Assembly: GCA_963820375.1 (NCBI GenBank)
Contig: CAWFZX010000016.1
Location: forward strand, 124,001-188,000
Reading direction: 5' to 3'
DNA from: AWTP1-13 sp963820375
Lineage (GTDB): Bacteria; Pseudomonadota; Alphaproteobacteria; Rhizobiales; Hyphomicrobiaceae
DNA length: 64,000 bases
The position numbers were made by a program, and so were the translations under genes. Below are positions 56,178-63,044 of this stretch, piece after piece (position 1 is the first letter of the stretch; each line of letters starts with the position of its first letter). Below the pieces are notes generated by a model. It was given only the letters and a program-made list of their open reading frames with translations. It did no database searches and was not told the origin of the DNA.

Positions 56178-58136
56178 TTACGAGGCCATCTTGAGAGCCG
56201 CTGCCAAGCCGGGGATCACATCGCAACCCTCGGGTACCTCGAAGTTGGCGCCCTGAAAATCCTTGCCAATCGGCTCGACCCGGCCGCCCAGGTGGCTGGC
56301 AAGAAAGGCTTCGGCAATGGCGTAAAAGGCAATGCGGTTGGCAGGTTCGGCAAATCCATGGCCTTCCTCGGGGTAGAGGACATAGGTGACCGGCAAATCC
56401 TTGGCGCGCATGGCAGCGATGATCTGGTCGGACTCGGCTTGCTTGACGCGCGGGTCGTTGGCGCCCTGGCCGATCAGCAAAGGCCTGGCAATCCTGCCGG
56501 CGGCGTGGAGCGGCGAACGCGCCTTGAGCAAGCCGCGGCCCGCTTCGGTGCGCGGATCGCCGACGCGTCGGGCCAGGGTCTCAAAGAAAGCGGCCCAATA
56601 GGGCGGGATCGTCGCCAGCAGCGTTTCCAGGTTAGATGGGCCAACGAGATCCACCCCGCAGCAGAACACCTCGGGCGTGAAGGCCAGGCCGGCGAGCGCG
56701 GCATAGCCGCCGTAGGAGCCACCCATGATGGCAATGCGACCTCGATCAGCAATTCCCTCCCGGACGGCCCAGTCGACCGCGTCGAGGAGATCGTCGTGCA
56801 TCTTGCGGCCCCACTCACGGTCGCCGGCGTTGACGAACGCTTTGCCAAATCCCGTGGAGGCGCGAAAGTTGACCGACAGCACGGCAAGGCCGCGATTGGC
56901 CAGCCACTGGTGGGTGGCATTGAACCCATATTCGTCGCGGGCCCACGGGCCGCCGTGCACCAGGAGCACCATCGGCAGCGGCGCGAGGGGCCGTAAATGC
57001 TCGCCAGCGGGCAGCGTGTAGTAGGACGGCAGTTCGAGCCCGTCGCGTGAGGAAATCACGGCGCCGCGCATGGGGGAAAGAGCGTAGACATTCAGTTCGG
57101 GATGGGTGGTGAACAGCTGGCTAATCTCCTCTGTTTCACGCTGATAAAGGTGATAGGTGGTCGGCGCCTCCGCGGCGCTCGCCGACACCACCCAATAGCG
57201 GTCATCGAGCGACCGGTCGGCGATGGCGACCTCTCCCGGCAGTGCGCCATGCAGATACTTGAGATCAGCGGCAATGCCTTCATCGAGCGCAATCCAATCG
57301 AGCGTCAGGTGCTTGGCGCCGACCGCCTCGACCACGCCGGTGAGCGGATGGGAGATCACGCGGCTGATGTCGGCCTTCGGATGCTCGGCCAACAGCCGCG
57401 TCGTGCCGCTGTCCCAGGTGGTGGCAAACAACGCGGCCTTGTCGCGGCCGATCGACGAAATGCTGTAGAAGGTGCGCCCGTCGCGGGTGAAGCCGAGTGG
57501 ACGGGTGGTGAGATCGTCTTCGTGCTCGACGACCAGCATCTGCTGCAATCTCGCACCGTCGATGCGGTAGATGATTTTGCCGCCCGCGGGGCCGCGCGGC
57601 TTGCTGGCGAGGCGTGGCACGAGCTGCCGATCGGTGAGGATGCCAGCAAGCTGTTGGCGGTTTTCGAACAGCAGTTCGCGCTCTGCCGTGTTGATGTCGA
57701 TGCGATAAAGATCGTGCCAGGCCTTATCCCGGTCGTTGATGGCAACGGCGAGCAAATGGGGGTGCTCGAGGCTCAACTGCTCGATGCGCGCATTGACCCC
57801 AGCAAACGGCGTCAGGTCGCGTGCCGGGCCGCCGTCGATTGAGACCGCATAGATATGCCAATCCTCGGTCCCGCCCTCATCTTGCATGAAAAGCAGGTGT
57901 CGGCTTGTGTTGGCCCAAGCATAAAAGCGGATGCCACGTTTCCTGTCGTCGGTGATGGGGCGGGCGCGGTCGGGGGCCTCGATGGGCGCCACCCAGACGT
58001 TGAGCACGCCGTCTTGGGGGGCGAGCCAGGAGAGCCAGCGCCCATCCGGCGCGATCTGGCCTTGAGCTCGCGTCGGATTGCCGAACAGTTTCGCGCGTGG
58101 GATGAGCGGTGTCTTTGCTGAGCCAGGGGTTGGCAT
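56178..58136 (-). CDS. S9-family prolyl oligopeptidase-like peptidase
   Basis: A 652-residue serine peptidase. The N-terminal ~390 residues form a WD-like beta-propeller (repeats such as 'QIAPDGRWLSWLAPQDGVLN', 'IRFYAWANTSRHLLFMQDEG'). The C-terminal alpha/beta-hydrolase domain has 'MVLLVHGGPWARDEYGFN', the nucleophile 'IAIMGGSYGGYAALAG', the acid 'LLIGQGANDPRVKQAESDQI' and the His in 'YPEEGHGFAEPANR'. The triad is complete. No signal peptide is visible from ATG 58136, so it is probably cytoplasmic; an earlier start would add 21 residues. It lies between the TAXI gene (178 bp) and the K+ channel (123 bp) on the same strand. Confidence 0.92.
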   Translation of the reverse strand: MPTPGSAKTPLIPRAKLFGNPTRAQGQIAPDGRWLSWLAPQDGVLNVWVAPIEAPDRARPITDDRKRGIRFYAWANTSRHLLFMQDEGGTEDWHIYAVSIDGGPARDLTPFAGVNARIEQLSLEHPHLLAVAINDRDKAWHDLYRIDINTAERELLFENRQQLAGILTDRQLVPRLASKPRGPAGGKIIYRIDGARLQQMLVVEHEDDLTTRPLGFTRDGRTFYSISSIGRDKAALFATTWDSGTTRLLAEHPKADISRVISHPLTGVVEAVGAKHLTLDWIALDEGIAADLKYLHGALPGEVAIADRSLDDRYWVVSASAAEAPTTYHLYQRETEEISQLFTTHPELNVYALSPMRGAVISSRDGLELPSYYTLPAGEHLRPLAPLPMVLLVHGGPWARDEYGFNATHQWLANRGLAVLSVNFRASTGFGKAFVNAGDREWGRKMHDDLLDAVDWAVREGIADRGRIAIMGGSYGGYAALAGLAFTPEVFCCGVDLVGPSNLETLLATIPPYWAAFFETLARRVGDPRTEAGRGLLKARSPLHAAGRIARPLLIGQGANDPRVKQAESDQIIAAMRAKDLPVTYVLYPEEGHGFAEPANRIAFYAIAEAFLASHLGGRVEPIGKDFQGANFEVPEGCDVIPGLAAALKMAS

Positions 58137-58259
58137 GACGGCTCCTCTTGGGTCTTGGGACAAACCAGCCAGATGGGGTCGTGCGCCGGTGCGGCGCAAG
58201 GAGCGGGCATGCCACGCCGGGGCGAGGCCGAAGTTCCACGGGCCCGCTGGCCCGTCGGG

Positions 58260-59483
58260 TCAGGCGCTGTCCGGGCCGCGCTGCAGACGGCGCTTCTTCG
58301 CGGCCTCACGCAGCAGCCCGGCAATGTCCGGGTTGGCGGTCTCGAGCCGATGGAAATCTTCGCGGAACAGCTTCAAGAGGCGGCAGCGCGATGTGGTCAC
58401 AAAGGCGCCCCGGCTCAGCTCGCCGTCGCGCATGGCACCGAAGCCGAAGACATCGCCTGTCCGGAATACTTCCTCGTACTCGCGTGCTTTGCGGCGCACA
58501 TGACCGGAGGCCACGAAATACATGGCGTCACTGTGGCCGCTGTCGGGAATCACCTCCACGTGCGGCGGCAGGTTATGGGCGCGCAGTAGCGGCATCACCT
58601 CCGCCACCTGTGCAGCATCGAGCTCGGCCAGCATGGGGATGCGCGACATCAGCGACCAGGTGATGACGAAATCGCGGCGATTGACCTCCTGTGCAAAGCC
58701 GCTGGAAATGATGGCGACCGGCAGCGCCAGTACACACAGTCCCGACAGCATCGTCAGCATCGACCAGAGTTTGCCAAGCGGCGTCAGCGGCGTGGCGTCC
58801 CCGTAGCCCACGGTGGTGAGCGTGGTCATCGCCCAGTAGGCGGCTTGCGGCACGGAGCCGAACTTGTCGGGCTGCCCCTCACCTTCGATGTAGTACATGC
58901 CGGTGGCGCTCAACAGCAGCGCGGTGCAGAGCAACAGGCTGGCGGCGCTTAGCGAACGGCGCTCGCTGCGCAGCACGCGCAGCAAGGTGTGCACCGCCGG
59001 CGAGTAGCGCGACAGCTTGAAAAAGCGCAACAGCCGCAGTACGCGTAGAACCCGCAGATCAAGACCCAACAACGCCCCTAGGTAGAAGGGCAGGATGGCC
59101 ATTAGATCGATGACGAGATAGGCGCGCGTGGCCCACTTGAGCCGCGCCTTCCACGGCGGCAGGCGCGCCAGGAACGGGACCTCGACCGCAGTCCACAGGC
59201 GTGCCGCATACTCGATGGTGAAGATCGCCACCGAGCAGGCTTCAAAGGCGTGGAACCAACTTCCGTACCGGGCCGCAAGCTCCGGAACCGTTTCGGCGAC
59301 AAAGGCGGCGATGTTGAGCAGGATCAGGCTGATGATGCCGGCATCGACGATGCGGCTGGCGCGATCGTCGCCTTGACCAATCTCGATGATTTCATAAACG
59401 CGGCGGCGCCACGCCTTCAAACTGGCGTGCGCAGGCAGGCCGCAGCTGTGCAACACGCTGTCGACGTTGGTCTTGTCGAGCAC
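58260..59483 (-). CDS. Cyclic-nucleotide-gated K+ channel homologue (MloK1-like)
   Basis: About 407 residues from GTG 59483, preceded by GGGGGAGA (TTG 59513 would add 10). Six membrane helices follow, with an S4-like arginine series ('LRVLRVLRLLRFFKLSRYSP'), a pore with selectivity filter 'WAMTTLTTVGYGDATPLTPLG' and S6 ('LSGLCVLALPVAIISSGFAQE'). A C-terminal cyclic-nucleotide-binding domain of about 120 residues has 'GDVFGFGAMRDGELSRGAFVTTSRCRLLKL'. The phosphate-binding cassette normally reads 'FGE.(a/s)....R.A....'; here it is 'FGFGAMRDGELSRGAF', so the Glu is shifted and ligand binding should be tested. Length and topology match bacterial CNG channels. Confidence 0.88.
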   Translation of the reverse strand: MLDKTNVDSVLHSCGLPAHASLKAWRRRVYEIIEIGQGDDRASRIVDAGIISLILLNIAAFVAETVPELAARYGSWFHAFEACSVAIFTIEYAARLWTAVEVPFLARLPPWKARLKWATRAYLVIDLMAILPFYLGALLGLDLRVLRVLRLLRFFKLSRYSPAVHTLLRVLRSERRSLSAASLLLCTALLLSATGMYYIEGEGQPDKFGSVPQAAYWAMTTLTTVGYGDATPLTPLGKLWSMLTMLSGLCVLALPVAIISSGFAQEVNRRDFVITWSLMSRIPMLAELDAAQVAEVMPLLRAHNLPPHVEVIPDSGHSDAMYFVASGHVRRKAREYEEVFRTGDVFGFGAMRDGELSRGAFVTTSRCRLLKLFREDFHRLETANPDIAGLLREAAKKRRLQRGPDSA

Positions 59484-59530
59484 GGCTTCCCGTCTCCCCC
59501 TGGCATCATGCAACGTGCCGGAAGGCTTGG

Positions 59531-59599
59531 CAAATCTCTGCGTAAATCTCTGCGTAAATCTCTGGGCAAAACCCTGGGCAAATCTCTGGGCAAATCCTG
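59531..59599. repeat. 12-bp tandem repeat in a divergent promoter region
   Basis: Five full units and one partial unit of (C/T)AAATCTCTG(C/G)G in tandem, with one unit diverged (CAAAACCCTGGG). It lies between the K+ channel gene start and the MFS gene start (divergent). It may be a slippage-prone element changing promoter spacing. Translated on the plus strand it would give a GKSLRKSLRKSL-like repeat, but no gene supports that. Confidence 0.9.
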
Positions 59600-59603
59600 A
59601 AGG

Positions 59604-59624
59604 GCCTGGCGGTGCGGGCCAGGC
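59604..59624. other. hairpin next to the 12-bp repeats
   Basis: GCCTGGC and GCCAGGC form a perfect 7-bp stem with a 7-base loop, 4 bp after the repeat array and about 95 bp before the MFS start. Its role is unknown; it could be a regulator site or leader hairpin. Confidence 0.35.
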
Positions 59625-59718
59625 TCCACGCCAACAAAAAACGAGGAGACACAGCCGCCGGCGCGGGATATGGACGAATTAGCCCTGCAGCAGTTCGCCT
59701 CCGCCGACCGTTCAACGC

Positions 59719-60936
59719 ATGAGCGCCGTGCCGCCATCCGCCAACTCCCAACGCCGCAACGTGGCGCTGTTGGCGTTCGCGCAGGCGCTCTTCATGTCGG
59801 TCCAGGCTATGGGCATCTCCGCTACCCCGCTGGCGGGACACATGCTGCTGGCGGAGAGCGACAAATGGCTGGCGACGGCACCGATATTTTTGGTGCACCT
59901 CGCCATCATGGGTACCACCGTGCCGGCGTCCCTGCTGATGGCCCGCATCGGTCGGCGGGCGGGCTTCGCCATGGGTGCCGTGTCGGGGTCCCTTGCCGGC
60001 CTGGTCGGCTGTCTCGCGCTCTTTGAGCACAGCTTCCCGCTCCTTTGCCTGTCGGCCGTGTTGCAGGGCATGCAGGCGGCATTCTTCTGGTATTTCAGGC
60101 TGGCCGCCGCCGACGCATCCGAGCCGGCCTTCCGGCCGAAGGCCATCTCCTTGGTGATGGCGGGCGGTGTGCTGGCCGGCTTCCTCGGCCCACAAACAGC
60201 CAAGTGGGCGGTCGACTGGCTTTGGCCGGTGACGTTCGCGGGCATCTACCTGGCGATGGCAATGTTTTCCGTCGCCATCGGCGTCGTGGTCCAGTTCATC
60301 CGCATCCCGCGCCTGAGCGCAGCCGAACGGGCCGCGGGCGGGCGGCCGATGCGGCTGATTACACGCCAGCCGGCCTATCGCGTAGCGCTGGCCTCCTCGG
60401 TCTTCGGCTATGCGGTCATGACGCTCACCATGTCGGCCACGCCGTTGGCGATGCTGGCGTGTGGTTTTGGCTTTCGCGACAGCGCCACGGTGATCCAGGC
60501 GCATATCATTGGCATGTTCCTGCCGTCGTTCTTCACAGGGCATCTGATCGCCCGCTTCGGCGTGCTTCCCGTTATCGCCGCCGGCGGGTTGATCGAGCTG
60601 GGGTGCGCGCTCGTCAACCTATCCGGCGTCGGCTTTGGCAATTTCTTGCTCGCCAACGTGCTGGTGGGGATCGGTTGGAACTTTGCCTTCGTCGGCGGCT
60701 CGACGCTGCTGACGACCACCTACACCCTGGCCGAGCGCGCAAAAGTGCAGGCGAGCCATGACTTCACGGTCTATAGCGCGACGGCACTGGCCGCGGCAGT
60801 ATCGGGGATTCTCGCCGCCAAGGCCGGCTGGGCCGTCATCAACTTGACGGCCGTGCCGCTGATGTTTGCTGTCACCGGAGCGGCGCTGTGGCTGATGAGC
60901 CAACAGCGGCGCGTAGCGTCCGCACCGGCAAAATAG
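59719..60936 (+). CDS. MFS transporter
   Basis: A 405-residue transporter with 12 predicted membrane helices. The inter-helix 2-3 motif of the major facilitator superfamily appears as 'LMARIGRRAGFAMGAVSGSL', and the equivalent in the second half is 'HLIARFGVLPVIAAGGLIEL'. 'VGIGWNFAFVGGSTLLTTTYTLAERAKVQASHDF' is a characteristic stretch of a poorly studied alphaproteobacterial group. Substrate is not predictable. ATG 59719 leaves a short hydrophilic lead before helix 1 ('RRNVALLAFAQALFMSVQAM'). It is followed after 10 bp by the small IGHNQGPPL protein, with which it may be co-transcribed. Confidence 0.88.
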   Translation: MSAVPPSANSQRRNVALLAFAQALFMSVQAMGISATPLAGHMLLAESDKWLATAPIFLVHLAIMGTTVPASLLMARIGRRAGFAMGAVSGSLAGLVGCLALFEHSFPLLCLSAVLQGMQAAFFWYFRLAAADASEPAFRPKAISLVMAGGVLAGFLGPQTAKWAVDWLWPVTFAGIYLAMAMFSVAIGVVVQFIRIPRLSAAERAAGGRPMRLITRQPAYRVALASSVFGYAVMTLTMSATPLAMLACGFGFRDSATVIQAHIIGMFLPSFFTGHLIARFGVLPVIAAGGLIELGCALVNLSGVGFGNFLLANVLVGIGWNFAFVGGSTLLTTTYTLAERAKVQASHDFTVYSATALAAAVSGILAAKAGWAVINLTAVPLMFAVTGAALWLMSQQRRVASAPAK

Positions 60937-60946
60937 GCGCGCGGCT

Positions 60947-61357
60947 ATGGGTGATCGCTACGACAGAACGCGCCGGCAGGGGCTCCACCCGATGCTGCGC
61001 GGGCTGCCAAAGCCGCCGCCCGAGATCATCGGCTGGGGGCTGACGGCGCCGGCCAGGATCGGCCATAACCAGGGCCCGCCCCTGCATGAACCCGTGGCCG
61101 ATGCGTTCGTGCGCTACCGTTGGCGCAAGGCGCATGCCGAGGTGTGGAAGAACCCGCCGCTCGCGGTCATGAAATTGCGGGTTGCCCGAGCGCAGGCGGC
61201 AGGCCTTAGCTATCGCGAATACATGCTCGCCTTGTTGCATACGGGGCGTCACCCGCAAGCGCAGGACGCAGCCAGGCTGAGGGGAGAAAGCGCCGGCCGA
61301 TCGACCTCGACCTTGCCGCCGCCTCTGGCTGGTCGGCCGCGCAGCAAGCAGCCATGA
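60947..61357 (+). CDS. Small protein with IGHNQGPPL motif, unknown function
   Basis: A 136-residue protein. The motif 'ARIGHNQGPPLHEP' near residue 36-50 is a recurring feature of small alphaproteobacterial proteins of unknown function. A helical part 'FVRYRWRKAHAEVWKNPPLA' and 'VMKLRVARAQAAGLSYREYMLALLHTGRHPQ' follows; the 'A.a.GLSY.EY.LelL..GrH' portion resembles that of other alphaproteobacterial family members. The C-terminal 30 residues are low-complexity. It overlaps the MaoC gene by ATGA and is 10 bp after the MFS gene, so the three are probably one transcript. It is soluble, basic and without a signal peptide. Confidence 0.75.
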   Translation: MGDRYDRTRRQGLHPMLRGLPKPPPEIIGWGLTAPARIGHNQGPPLHEPVADAFVRYRWRKAHAEVWKNPPLAVMKLRVARAQAAGLSYREYMLALLHTGRHPQAQDAARLRGESAGRSTSTLPPPLAGRPRSKQP

Positions 61358-61854
61358 GCGAAGCCTTTGACCCCGAGCGGCATCGTCTGGCCGCGAGCCG
61401 CTACTTTGAGGAGTTTGCGCTGGGTGAATCCTTCCCCCTGCCTTCGCGCACCGTCACCGAGGCCCAGTTTTTGGCCTTTCAGGCCGCGTCGGGCGACAAC
61501 CATCCCATCCATTACGATCGCGAGTACTGCCGCCGGCGCGCTCATCCCGAGCTGCTCGCGCACGGCTATCAGGTGTTGATACAGACCGCGGCCGGGGCGG
61601 GCCTGTTCCCGTTTCTGGTCGAGGATTCCCTCATTGCCTTCCTTGAGCAGTCTTCGCGCTTCCTGTTACCGGTTTATGCAGGTGACACGCTTTATCCGCG
61701 GCTCACGGTAGCGGAGCTCGTGGCGCAGCGAACGACCGGGCTGCTGACGCTGGCCAGCACCATCCACAACCAGAAGCGGGAGCTGGTGCTGGAGGGCAGG
61801 CAAAAATATCTGCTCCGGCGCCGTCCCTCCGCCGCTGCTGCTGGCCCGGCCTAA
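61354..61854 (+). CDS. MaoC-family hot-dog dehydratase
   Basis: A 166-residue single hot-dog-fold protein of the R-specific enoyl-CoA hydratase/MaoC type. The catalytic region reads 'EAQFLAFQAASGDNHPIHYD', with Asp and His spaced as in 'GD.nPiH.D', followed by 'EYCRRRAHPELLAHGYQVLI' in place of the usual 'A......r.i.hG'. 'SSRFLLPVYAGDTLYPRLTV' matches the 'F..Pv..GDtl' element. It overlaps the upstream small gene (ATGA). The substrate is unknown. The parS site lies 17 bp after its stop. Confidence 0.88.
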   Translation: MSEAFDPERHRLAASRYFEEFALGESFPLPSRTVTEAQFLAFQAASGDNHPIHYDREYCRRRAHPELLAHGYQVLIQTAAGAGLFPFLVEDSLIAFLEQSSRFLLPVYAGDTLYPRLTVAELVAQRTTGLLTLASTIHNQKRELVLEGRQKYLLRRRPSAAAAGPA

Positions 61855-61871
61855 CAGGGGGCGGCCGCGAC

Positions 61872-61887
61872 TGTTTCACGTGGAACA
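61872..61887. other. parS: parS centromere site (ParB-binding)
   Basis: TGTTTCACGTGGAACA matches the chromosomal parS consensus TGTTNCACGTGNAACA at all defined positions. It is almost palindromic, with one asymmetric pair. It lies between two same-strand genes and not inside one. parS sites cluster near the chromosome origin, and the leuS-lptE-holA genes 28-32 kb away are also often origin-proximal. A scan by eye of the other CACGTG cores in this window found no second full match. Confidence 0.8.
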
Positions 61888-62054
61888 CGCTTAGCCTCGC
61901 CAGCCCTGCAAGCGCTGCCGGCCGACAGGTCGCCGCGGCGTCTGGTCGATGCTTTGCGCTGGCGAGCGGCGCGGCGCTTCAGAAAGCAGTTCGCGCCGTG
62001 CCCTTGCTGCCGTAAGCTCGTGCCAGCTATTGACGAGCGGCGGAGCGTCGACCT

Positions 62055-63044
62055 GTGCCGATCATCGAGCCGGCCCCTTGGCGCCACCAATTCTTTGCGG
62101 ACGTCGCCTGCCCGCACGACCTCTTCATTCCCACCGACGACCCGGAGGCGTGGGAGTGGAACCCCCGGCACCGCTGGGTCTTCGACAAGCTGCAGGTCGC
62201 GCTCAGTCAGGGCCTGCCTGCAGGTCCACACGGCACCAAGCCGCCCCGGTTTCCGGTGTTCTCCAAACCGATCATGAACTTCCGTGGTCTCGGCGCCGGC
62301 AGCCGCATCCTTGCCAGCGCCGAAGACTACGACCTGCACCATGCGCCGGGACACTTTTGGATGACCCTGCTGGAAGGCCGTCACGTCTCGACCGACGTGG
62401 CGGTGGTGGCGGGGAAGCCGCGCTGGTGGCGGCACGTAACCGGCCTTGCCGTGGGCGAGGGGATGTTCGACACCTGGACCGTGCATGCGGCTCGAGATGC
62501 CGAGATCGAGGGCTATTGCGGCAGCTGGATCAGCGACAATCTTCAAGGCTACACCGGCATGCTGAACCTCGAGACCATCGGCGGGCGCATCATCGAGGCG
62601 CATTTGCGCCTCTCCGACCAGTGGCCCGACCTTTATGGCCAGGGTTGGATCGACGCTTTCGTCGGCCTCTATCGCGATCAGATCTGGACCTATCCGGACG
62701 CGGACCGGCGCGACGGTTTTAGCCTGGTTCTGTGCGGCCCGCCGGACCGCCAGTACCGCCATCCGCCGGCTGAGCTCATTGGCAGGGTGGAGCAAATGCC
62801 CGGTGTGTCCAGCGTGCAGATCACCTTTCATGAGGGGCGCGCCGCCGAGTTGCATGCTATGCCGCCGGGTGGCTTTCGCGTCGCCGTGGTCAATGCTTTC
62901 GATCGCGCGCAGGGCGAAATGGCCCGCGAGGCGTTGCGTTCTTTCTTTCTCGGCGCCGAACCGGCGGTCAATATCCAGGGCGGGTCTGGCGCCCAGCCCG
63001 GCGCCCGGCAACAGAGGATGGCAGGATCTCGTGAGACGGCGTGA
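62055..63044 (+). CDS. ATP-grasp-like protein of unknown function
   Basis: A 329-residue soluble protein, not assigned to a named family. Its layout resembles ATP-grasp ligases: 'RHRWVFDKLQVALSQGLPAG' (start of the grasp region), 'FPVFSKPIMNFRGLGAGSRI' (the ATP-phosphate KP and glycine-rich loop), 'FWMTLLEGRHVSTDVAVVAG' (adenine/beta region) and 'MLNLETIGGRIIEAHLRLSD', where the metal-binding 'E.N.R' would be 'EAHLR'. The final ~90 residues form an extra domain ('VEQMPGVSSVQITFHEGRAA'). The N-terminus 'PWRHQFFADVACPHDLFIPT' is conserved-looking. The assignment is by pattern only. It overlaps the next gene by 14 bp, and parS lies between it and maoC. Confidence 0.6.
   Translation: MPIIEPAPWRHQFFADVACPHDLFIPTDDPEAWEWNPRHRWVFDKLQVALSQGLPAGPHGTKPPRFPVFSKPIMNFRGLGAGSRILASAEDYDLHHAPGHFWMTLLEGRHVSTDVAVVAGKPRWWRHVTGLAVGEGMFDTWTVHAARDAEIEGYCGSWISDNLQGYTGMLNLETIGGRIIEAHLRLSDQWPDLYGQGWIDAFVGLYRDQIWTYPDADRRDGFSLVLCGPPDRQYRHPPAELIGRVEQMPGVSSVQITFHEGRAAELHAMPPGGFRVAVVNAFDRAQGEMAREALRSFFLGAEPAVNIQGGSGAQPGARQQRMAGSRETA

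Noticed and set aside
59417..59737. Minus-strand frame translating the 12-bp repeat as DLPRDLPRVLPRDLRR
   Set aside because: It overlaps the K+ channel 5' region, has no ribosome-binding site and exists only because of the 12-bp DNA repeat.
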